Assembly (NCBI GenBank): GCA_021014325.1
Contig: CM037472.1
Span: forward strand, 21,251,063-21,315,062
Source: Plazaster borealis
Taxonomy: Eukaryota; Echinodermata; Asteroidea; Forcipulatida; Labidiasteridae
DNA: 64,000 nucleotides
Direction of reading: 5' to 3'
Positions within the stretch are counted from its first letter, which is position 1. Every line of letters starts with the position of its first letter. The notes under the pieces were generated by a model that saw only the letters and a program-made list of their open reading frames with translations, made no database searches and was not told where the DNA came from. The translations under genes and the position numbers were made by a program. Shown in pieces: positions 22,993 through 31,854 of the stretch.

Positions 22993-24129
22993 CATTCTTG
23001 TGAGCATATTGAGATGAACTATACATGTACAAACACCGTCTCTTACGTGATGGCCACAAAATACATAATGTGAAAATTTATAATTTTCAAGTCCATTATT
23101 ACAGAATCTTTTTATATGGAAAGTGATCTTTCAATCATCTTCAGTTTAACTGTTGATGTAATTAAGTTCAGTTAAAGATGCTAGGTTCGATTTTTGGCCA
23201 ATTTCACCCGAAAAGTTTGATTTAAATTTCAAATAGCTATTTTTATTTATTCAAGAAAGTCAGAAGCTTTCATTTAAGGTATTACACGAAAAGATCCGCC
23301 ATTGATAAGTGGTCGTTGATGAAAAACTAAAAATGAATTATTGTCTGGATCCCAACATTACATCACGTCCATCAACCATGTATAAAACAATTTTGCACAG
23401 TACATGTAATTAATTTTTGTGCATTGTCCATGGCATACAGGGAAGTGTTTGTATGTTTTTTTGTTAACAATCGTTCAGATAAATAATTGTAAAAAAAGAA
23501 ATTCTTCGGGCGAAAATGAGGCCATGCAAATTAAAGCATTCTAAATGTTTTTATTTTGTATCTACAGCAGTTCATTTCTGAAAACATGACAACACTTTAG
23601 CAATAAATGTGAAGCCCTTGTTGACTTTTGAAATAGATAATGCTTTATTCTTCTGAAGGGAAAGTACATTTCTGTTTTGGGGAAAAGTAAAGTAATTCTC
23701 ACCATCCTCTAGTTTTCAATAAAAACACCATACAATCAACATGTGAAATTTCCTGTTCATTCTGTAAAGAAAACATTGAAAAACAGTTCATAGTTTTTTG
23801 TGACTGTTTAAATTAGGCTTATTGCGTTGTGGCAATTGAAATAAGCAACTGTGAATTTGGTGGTCTTATAATACTATTTCCTTGACTTTGACACTATTTC
23901 AGATGTAAATATTTTCTCTGGAGGATTGTTACTGGTATGAACTTGATAATCAGTGAGCTTTCACGTTGAAGCTACTTCAATATATTTTTGATAGTAACCA
24001 ATCCTGTATTTTAGACTTAATGAGGACAGTTATATTCAAGTACTGGAGGACTTGAAGCCAGTCTTGACCTTGAGACCGGTCTCTGACTCGGACAACAGGG
24101 ACTCGACTATAGCACCGGTTTTTATCACC
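22993..24129. other. TAF6L 3' flank, probably 3' UTR in part
   Basis: No coding exon seen. Possible polyadenylation signals on plus are AGCAATAAATG near 23601 and TCAATAAAAAC near 23718. Confidence 0.4.
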
Positions 24130-24600
24130 AGGGCCCAATTTCATGAAGCTTGGAAGCACAACAAATTGTCAAGCACAGAAAAGTCTTGCTTAGCAGAAAT
24201 AAGTTACCAGCCAACATTCCATAAAGTTAACATTGTTGACACTGGTGCCGCACTCATTTTTTGCTTAGCAAAGAACAGCATTTTCTGATAAACAGCTTTA
24301 TGAAATTGGACCCAGTTGTTTATATATACTGGTTGCAGTTTTTAAGACAAGGTAGCTTGTAAAAATACAAAACTGCTTACAGTGGAAAATTATTTTGTTT
24401 AAAAGTTAATTAAATAAAGAGCTTAGCCCAATATCATACAGCTGCTTATCCAGACAATTTTGTTAACAATTTTCTGCTCAGCAGGATACCAATCAAAGAC
24501 GGTGCATGTGGTAGTTTATTTTGGCTGGTAGCCTTATTCTGTTAAGCATGGTTGTGTTGTGCTTAGCTGCTTTTTGTGCCTAAGCATCTCTATGAATTTG
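24130..24600. mobile_element. Two CATAGAGCTGCTTAAGCA-family MITE copies
   Basis: 24130-24313 has GGGCCCAATTTCATGAAGCT and the inverted end CAGCTTTATGAAATTGG; 24425-24600 is a second, poorer copy (GCTTAGCCCAATATCATACA, TTAAGCATGG). The internal block TTACCAGCCAACATTCC is shared with copies at 36789, 39711, 46738 and 60974. Confidence 0.65.
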
Positions 24601-25077
24601 TATTAGAATAATCAAATGTTAATTTTACTTCTGATGGTTTCTGGTTTTCATTTTCCCAAGAAGTATTATTTAATAAAATGCTGTCATCTTGAAATATAGC
24701 TAGTTTGAATCCTATGTTCGTTCTTTAGGCAGACCAAACACAAAGAGTACATTTTGATCAAAATTGTGTGCTTTTTGAAAACCTGAAGATTGGAATGAGT
24801 AATAGGCCTACCTCTGCAGCAACCAGTGATGTACCGGTCCATAAATATACACAATGATCAACCATCCTAGTATGCAAGTTTAACAAGAGACCATTTAATG
24901 TGTTCTCGCAATTTTATCATTCATTGAAGTATGGACTTCATGAAAGTGTGTCACTTCTCAAAGCCAGACGATTGGTTATGGTTTTTTTTACTTGAAATGC
25001 AAATAGTTTTTGACAAACTTTCCCAATGGAATGTATACCCTAAAGCTTTTAAAAGACTGCAACAAGTAGTTAACAGC

Positions 25078-25155
25078 CTGACGTTTCGACCCTAGCCGAG
25101 TCTTTCTCTTTCTTTTAGCCTTTGAAAAAGATTCTGCTAGGGTCGAAACGTCAAG
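25078..25155. repeat. Inverted repeat with TGACGTTTCGACCCTAGC arms
   Basis: TGACGTTTCGACCCTAGC on the left and GCTAGGGTCGAAACGTCA on the right are perfect inverse copies around a loop of about 38 bases rich in CTTT. The GTCGAAACGT motif is also in the 7462-7590 ribozyme-like repeat, so this may be a double-ended version of the same retroelement end. Confidence 0.75.
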
Positions 25156-25396
25156 CCATTAACTTTTTATTTTATTTTCATTTATACCATAGGTCCTTTT
25201 GGTTGGTAAGCAGTTTGCAACAGCTATTTCTATCTTCTCTTTTAAAACACTGACATTTAAGTATCATCGCTGGTTGGGCTATGAACTAGCTTTACAATTC
25301 ATTGCCCGAAAGATTTGTTAAAGGTGAAACTATTTCCAACTACACAAGGACAATGTGATAACTGATTCCAAAAGATAATTCCCAGCCAGCTGAACC

Positions 25397-25636
25397 ATGG
25401 AGGCTATTCCTTCATCCATGGCGGCTGAATCCACTAGCAACACAGCGGCCACCACACTTTGGATGCGAACCTGGCAGATAGGCACCAGTGCGCGGCGGGC
25501 CTTTGATCTATCTCTGCCTGCATCCATCCGTGCAAGCGTTGCTCAACTTGGTCCTTGCTCTATGCTGGTACAGATAAATGACCAAAACAGTATTTTACCG
25601 GGAAAGCCGTCTGGAACGAGAGGCTGGTCAAGATGA
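25397..25636 (+). other. Upstream ORF overlapping the asparaginase start
   Basis: An ATG at 25397 opens a 79-codon frame whose TGA (25634-25636) overlaps the ATG at 25633 as ATGA. The region is more GC-rich than its surroundings. The product resembles nothing I know. If included in the transcript it would act as a regulatory uORF; if transcription starts inside it, it is only promoter sequence. Confidence 0.3.
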
Positions 25637-27645
25637 CGGATGAAGCAGTATTGGTTCTGCAAACAGGTGGTAAGTCAAGATTGTACAAAATATACAAAAT
25701 AACGTCCATAATATGCCGGAATGAGATCTCTGCTCTATGCACAGATAACAAGCTCCCGGTGTATTTAGGCCTACAAAGAGCAAAATAGTTGGGGGTTATG
25801 TGCACACAAACCACCCGGTGATTGCTCTATGTTTCGACACCCCAATGTTGAATTCCGACACCCCTATGTGGCGATAAATCCTCGTGGGACACGCTGGTTA
25901 GGGTGAGGGTTATGGGTTAGGATTAGCATAGAGTCTCTGGTCCTTTCTCTATGGGATTAGGAACAAACATTGTAGGCCCAGTTGTCGGAACCGAATATAG
26001 GTGTGTAACCCATCACCCATAAAGCACGTCTATCCGTACAATATTTCACTACTCCTCCATGTCATAACTTGCATGCCTCTGCTGTGTGTTAGTACACAGA
26101 GCAAAGATTCAAACAAACAACTCCAAACAATATCCGCACACAAGATACAAATGTATATATATATTTATTTTAATAAAAGAAACGTGCAGTTTCCGAACCG
26201 GATTTATGTGTTGTTCGTTATCCTACTTGTTTTCCGATTCTGTTAATTCAGTAGGCCTACTGTATTGTCTATTTAGTTTTATGTAATATAAAAGCCAATG
26301 GAAGCCATATTCCTGTATTTGTTATGATGCGGACAAACATATCTTATCTTATCTTATCTTATTTCAACTCCCACCAGGTACAATAGACAAAGACTACCCC
26401 CATGTGAAAGGAGGTTACGCTTTTGAGATTGGGGAATCTGCCGTTGGTCTTATGATGCTGAGGATCCTCACTGATGTGACCTTTGAGTATCAGACAGTTT
26501 GCAGGAAAGACAGTCAGGATATAGATGATGATGATAGGTGAATAATACAATGGTTAGGATTGTGATGAATAGTAGAATGAATTGTTAAGGCAGGGTATAC
26601 TTTTGGTAATTGTCAAAGACCAGTAGTAAACTCACTTGGTGTTTCCCAACATTATGCATAAAATAACAAAGCTGTCAAAATTCATCGAAGTTGCAAGAAA
26701 AATAATAATGAAAGAAAAAACACCCTTGTTGCCTAGAATATTGCCTGACAAAGGTTTCATGCCTGAGCCTTTCTCAGATTCAAACCTTTTGGTAAAAAAT
26801 TACCCTTTTAGCAATGTTTTATAATATCAACAGCTCTCCAGTGCTATTTACAAAGTAAGTTGTATGGTCATTAATTTTTGGAGTAATTACCAAAGGGTAA
26901 ACAGATGGTGAGGAATGGTTATGCGTTGGTATAATGGTATGCCTAAAGCATATGGGTATGAATTGGTAATCGATGGAAATGAATGGTCAAATCTGTTATG
27001 AATGTAATGGTCAAAAGATCGGTTATGAATGTTAGTATAAATAAACAAATGATTGAATAGTCAAGTCACAGCTAATAACTCAAGTGAATGACAGGGGAGC
27101 CTATTTCTATGATCGAAAACTAAACATTTGCATTTATGATGAGAACTAAAAAACAATAACAACAAAAATCAAACACCTCAACAAACAAACACCTCAATAA
27201 ACAAACACCTCAACAAACAAACACCCCCAAAAAGAAAAATACAAAAACAAATAATTACAAATATGTTTTGGTCTTTGGAGTGGATACATTATGTAATTGC
27301 CTCTAATTGTTAGCATTTGATTTCAAACCTAGGGAGCTTCTTTGGAAGACCTGCCAGCAAGCCACACAGAAAACCATACTGATCACCCATGGCACTGACA
27401 CGATGATTGAGACAGCCGCCTATCTTGCTAAAAGACGGCTCCCCAATAAAATGATCGTTCTAACAGGAGCATTTCTCCCAGCTACCTTTAAGAAGTCTGA
27501 GGCAGAATTTAACATTGGAGTGGCAGTGGGGGCACTTCAGTGTTTAACAGAATGTGACGTGTACATTGCAATGAGTGGTAGGGTGCTTCGTTGGGATAAG
27601 GTGTCTAGGGACAATGTCAATGGAAAATTTATTGCCATTTTATAA
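25633..27645 (+). CDS. Single-domain asparaginase-like protein
   Basis: Predicted cytosolic protein with the N-terminal asparaginase fold (asparagine to aspartate plus ammonia in the family). Exons: 25633-25669, 26378-26537, 27333-27645 (TAA), in phase with GT/AG junctions; product 169 aa. Residues 10-16 read QTGGTID, the first active-site Thr motif. Residues 84-90 read THGTDTM, the second Thr-Asp motif. VLTGAFLP and SEAEFNIG follow as in the family. Usual bacterial and animal asparaginases are 320 aa or more with a second domain that helps build the active site; here it is absent. The TIDKDYP/GGYAFE region is the style of a short (about 160 aa) bacterial family I recall from marine Gammaproteobacteria. 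Activity is uncertain without the C-terminal half. The CT-rich tract before exon 2 is a (TCTTA)n microsatellite. Confidence 0.88.
25815..26015. mobile_element. Short TIR element with TTTCGACACCCC/GTCGGAACCG ends
   Basis: TATGTTTCGACACCCCAATG and TTCCGACACCCCTATGTGG on the left, and GTTGTCGGAACCGAATATAGG on the right, parallel the element at 15105-15245. The core again holds GGTTAGGGTGAGGGTTA. In intron 1 of the asparaginase gene. Confidence 0.55.
26280..26365 (+). repeat. Retroposon tail with (TCTTA)n
   Basis: A short non-coding stretch ends in ATATCTTATCTTATCTTATC, like the tail at 6560-6640. The microsatellite lies 12 bases from the exon 2 acceptor and forms most of its pyrimidine tract. 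Confidence 0.55.
26585..26900. mobile_element. Diverged M1 MITE
   Basis: TTAAGGCAGGGTATACTTTTGG at the left, internal GTCAAAGACCAGTAGTAAACTC, CATTATGCATAAAATAACAA and AACACCCTTGTTG, then GAGTAATTACCAAAGGGTA at the right, match M1. In asparaginase intron 2. Confidence 0.75.
27130..27260 (+). repeat. AAACAAACACCTCAAC tandem repeat
   Basis: A 16-base unit is repeated about four times with drift into CACCCCCAAAAAG. Low-complexity sequence in the last asparaginase intron. Confidence 0.7.
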
Positions 27646-29098
27646 AGTTGCTTATATTAAAGACTTGCTGGTCAACGGCTTGCATAGTGTCTACACAACT
27701 CTTCATGAGCACCTGAACTGGTTAAAATATGTTTCTCTTTACACATTTTTTTAAAAAAAGGTAGGGCCTATATTTTCTAGACTCAGTCTTGATCTTATTG
27801 AAGCTACTCAATATTTTCAATTACTTGTTGTTCTTGTGTTATCAGGGTGATTGCTTAATTATGACTTAATGTCTCATTTATGAAATAGCGTATTAAAGTC
27901 ATATGCCTTATGAGTAGTGAGTAGAATCTTTGTATGGGACATTTTCGAAAAAGGAAGGAAAATCATCTACAAACTTTTCACTATATAGATAACTGCTGTT
28001 ATAGGCCCCTTATTCATGACAGATTGCGTAGATCGAACTGGTTCCACAGTTAATATTGACACTCCTTACAAACAGTATTATTTAAATCATTAAAACAAAT
28101 TAATGAATCTAAAGTTTTAACACATTTTTTAAACTGTAAACTTATTTTCCAGTGATCAGAACTATTTAAGGCCTAACTGTGAAATAAAGGCGCTCGCGTA
28201 CGGTTACACCTTTCCCAATAAAATATGTTTGTATTGCCGCCATTGGACCGTTGAACCCCCAAACTATCGATGCCGAAGCTTGTGAATTATGGCAAGAAGA
28301 AGCATAATGTGAAAGAGTTTTTCGATGACAAATTATCATATGGAATTGTCTGCGTGATAAACTTTCCCATAAGACCTTAATTCCAGCAATAATGATATAA
28401 TTGGCATTAACCTTCGGCGTAACTCGTTTGCACCGGAGAGTTTAGCACTGAGAGTGTTTGAAACTAGAGATTTCTACCAAACTGTTACTTGCGTTTTTGT
28501 TTTAATATGACCAGCGGTTTCGCAAAATAAGCATTAACAAATAACTAGAATAAAATCCAAACCATATATTTCTTTATTTCTTTGTTTAAAAAGGGCTTAA
28601 CAAGAAACCTAGTGCCATTGTATTTTGTACGGGTCTGTTATTCTCCATTCATTTTTTATTTTAATCATCTATATTTGTTGGCATACCAGGAATGTGACCA
28701 TACCGCGTGCATTTCTTCACAGATTCTTCAGTTCGCTGTCGAAAAACAACAAGAAAGTGATTCTCATACAATAAGTGAATCGTTTGTATACCTTTGAAAA
28801 TCCAAGGGCAACAAAGCGTCAATTTAGCTGCACATTTCCCACAATTGCCTGCCCGAAAAAAATTGAATGCCAAATTCACGCTGCGAAAAGCTACTGCGAA
28901 TTTGAATGCTGTTCGCTATTTTCAAATCGCATGACGCAAGAGAACATTTTGCTTAGGCCTACTTAAGTGAAATATAAAATCTATTTTGATGGGCTATCCC
29001 GCGATATAGAAAAGGCGACGTTTAAATAGGTTGCCTTTTTTTGCAGAAATTGACTGGGGAAACCAATATCAATTTTAAATAACCATAATTTATATGGA
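27646..29098. other. Intergenic, no gene recognised
   Basis: Open frames at 28582-28797 and 28775-28966 (plus) and 28661-28879 (minus) have no recognisable homology and no splice context. No known repeat family recognised. Confidence 0.45.
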
Positions 29099-29109
29099 TG
29101 TAATCTTTA

Positions 29110-29180
29110 TTTATGTTTAACCATTATTTATAAACAATGGTTATATATAAATAATGGTTAAACATAAATAAAGACATTAA
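29110..29180. repeat. Long palindrome of AACCATTATTTATAAA units
   Basis: CTTTATTTATGTTTAACCAT on the left and ATGGTTAAACATAAATAAAG on the right form a perfect inverted pair; with the centre it can fold into a hairpin of about 30 base pairs. The unit is the monomer of the nearby AT arrays. Confidence 0.85.
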
Positions 29181-29450
29181 CATTATACAGAGTGAGTAAA
29201 ACAAAAATACACTTTTAAAATTGCCCATTGTTTCATATGTACTTGTCAATTTACTCTTCCTGCTTCATTTGATGCCAGTTTAACTGGATTGGTTTTCGTG
29301 CTTGACTGCAAACTGAAGTTTGGAATGCGCCAACTGGTCACCGGGGTTTTGATAAGAAAGAGACTATTAAAAAGAACAAGACCTTTGTCTTGGTTGTGGT
29401 CATGGATTTCATAATCAATTCAGATATGTGAAAAACAGGGTGTCAGTAGG

Positions 29451-29582
29451 GTAAGGGTTAGGGTTAGGGTTAGGGTAAGGGTTAGGGTAAGGGTTAGGGT
29501 AAGGGTAAGGGTTATAGGGTTAGGGTTAGGGTTAAGGTCGGTTAGGAGTTAGGGTTAGGGTTAGGGTTAAGGTAATGGTTAA
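29451..29582 (+). repeat. Interstitial telomere-type (TTAGGG)n tract
   Basis: About 20 TTAGGG or TAAGGG units in a row with a few breaks (GTTATAGGG, GGTCGGTTAGGAG). TTAGGG is the metazoan telomere repeat. It joins directly to the AT-rich array at 29583. Confidence 0.9.
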
Positions 29583-30086
29583 AGTTATTTATATAAAACG
29601 TTTATTTATAAATAACCATTATTTATATATAACCATTACTTATAAATAACCATTATTTATATACAACCATTATTTGTATATAACCATTGTTTATAAAAAA
29701 AACATTATTTTTAAATAGCCATTATTATAAATCACCATTTTTTATATATAACAATAATTTATATATAACCACTGTTTATTAATAAGCATTGTTTATAAAT
29801 AAGCATCATTTAGAAATAAGCATTATTTATAAAAACATTTTTTTATATATAACCATTATTTATAAATAACCATTATTTAAATATAACCATTATTTATAAA
29901 TAACCATTATTTATATATAACCATTATTTATAAATAACCATTATTTCTATATAACCATTATTTCTATATAACCATTACATATAAATAACCATTATTTAAA
30001 AATAATTGTTTTTTATAGATAACCATTATTTATAAATAATCGTTATTTATAGATAATCATTATTTATAAATAACCATTATTTTTCA
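29583..30086. repeat. AT-rich satellite array, left part
   Basis: Roughly 20-base units alternate TATATAACCATTATTTA and TAAATAACCATTATTTA. A variant block with AATAAGCATTGTTTATAAAT and AGCATCATTTAGAAATAAG recurs in the right part at about 30985-31050, so the array has a higher-order duplication. Confidence 0.9.
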
Positions 30087-30507
30087 GTTCAAAATTAAGC
30101 TTAAACGGTTCTTGACCCTAGAGAAGGGCAGAATGAATCTTGAAAAGTTCAAAACTGTTTACACTCGTAACAACACCCTGTGCTCCATAAATAAAAAAAC
30201 CCAATTAGAATTCAATTATTAATTTTTGTTTTGGTTTGTCCTTCTTTCCTTTTAGCATATCTGTTTTCGTGCAAAACTCTTTTGTTGAGTGTGCTGTATA
30301 TTTTTATTTGTATGTTAATTTAATTTGTACAAACTGTATATAGCCATAATTGTCGTTCATTTCCTTTATGGATTTGTTCTTTGTTTGTTTCTTGTAATTT
30401 TGCTATTTATTGTTTCCTTGTAGATTGTCAGTATTGATTTATTGATTGGAGTGTGAAATAAAAGGAGTAATATAACTCCACTAAATAAATAAAAATAAAA
30501 ATAAAAA

Positions 30508-30538
<31 letters not shown>

Positions 30539-30846
30539 ATATAAATGTTTTCCCGAACCACGTGATTATGTCACGCTAAATTGTAGATATTTGTATATAC
30601 ATTAAAGGTATTCATTGAACTATTTAATTTTTGTTTATTATTATTGTTATTATTATTATTATTATTATAATTATTGTCGTTATTTTCTGAGCTACTTCAT
30701 GTTACTTACTGTACCTGTATTATATTAGAAGTATTTACTGGAGTGTCTTTTAACAGTGTGCTTATTTGATGTATTGTATACTTTTGCTGATGAATGTTGA
30801 ATAAACGGAGTAATAAACTCCACATCAAGAAAAAAAAAAAAAAAAA
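30087..30846 (+). mobile_element. Two tandem non-LTR retroposon 3' ends inside the satellite
   Basis: The first ends with GGAGTAATATAACTCC followed by AAATA-type tail near 30480-30540; the second ends with GGAGTAATAAACTCC and poly(A) at 30829-30846. Both tails carry the same small hairpin (GGAGT paired with ACTCC) just before the A-rich end, which suggests copies of one family recognised by the same reverse transcriptase. No reverse transcriptase frame remains. CCATTATTT flanks both sides, as expected in this array. Confidence 0.65.
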
Positions 30847-31562
30847 ACCATTATTTAAATATAACCATTATTTATAAATAACCATTATTCATAAATAACC
30901 ATTATTTATAAATAACAATTATTTATATATAACCATTATTTATAAATCACCATTTTTTATATATAACAATAATTTATATATAACCACTGTTTATTAATAA
31001 GCATTGTTTATAAATAAGCATCATTTAGAAATAAGCATTATTTATAAAACATTTTTATATATAACCATTATTTATAAATAACCATTATTTAAATATAACC
31101 ATTATTTATAAATAACCATTATTGATATATAACCATTATTTATAAGTAACCATTATTTATATAACCATTATTTTGAAATAACCATTATTTATAAATAACC
31201 ATTACTTATACATAACCATTATTTATATATAACCATTATTTATAAATAACCATTATTTATATATAACCATTATTTATAAATAACAATTATTTATAATAAC
31301 CATTATTTATAAATAACCATTATTTATATATAACCATTATTTGTAAATAAGCATTATTTATAAATAACCATTATTTGTAAATAACCATTATTTGTAAATA
31401 AGCATTATTTATAAATAACCATTATTTGTAAATAAGCATTATTTGTAAATAACCATTATTGTAAATAAGCATTATTTATAAATAAGCATTATTTATAAAT
31501 AACCATTATTTGTAAATAACCATTGTTTGTAAATAAGCATTATTTATAAATAAGCATTATAT
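30847..31562. repeat. AT-rich satellite array, right part
   Basis: Continuation of the 29583 array, with AACCATTATTTATAAATA units giving way to AAGCATTATTTGTAAATA variants near the right end. It stops abruptly at 31562, about 290 bases before the TMX1 start codon. Confidence 0.9.
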
Positions 31563-31854
31563 AGGTGTCTGTGGCGAGCGCAGATCGTTTACTCACAGAG
31601 CAAGGTTTACTTCATGGATTCTATTGCATGGCCACCTTTTTCCTTGTCCCTTGGTTCGATGAGAGTCAATATTATATGGGGACGAACTTGCTATCCACAG
31701 TAACGAGGTTGATGTCGGGGGCCAAAAACGACTGGAAACCAGACGACTTTTAACGTGCAGTCAACATAAATTGTTATTGGAACCCTGTGATAAGTAATTT
31801 GCACATTGTATTTTTGTACACGTCGACTTCTGCAAACGCAAGTTTTGTGTAAAA
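31563..31854 (+). promoter_or_regulatory. Putative TMX1 promoter and 5' UTR
   Basis: The first balanced-composition sequence after the AT array. No TATA box or mapped start site is evident. An open frame here opens on GTG at 31565 and is probably not translated. Confidence 0.4.

Noticed and set aside
22599..23007. Minus-strand open frames of 103 and 115 codons
   Set aside because: Antisense shadows of the long last exon of TAF6L.
29583..31562. CRISPR-like direct repeats
   Set aside because: Eukaryotic context; units are contiguous AT satellite with no unique spacers.
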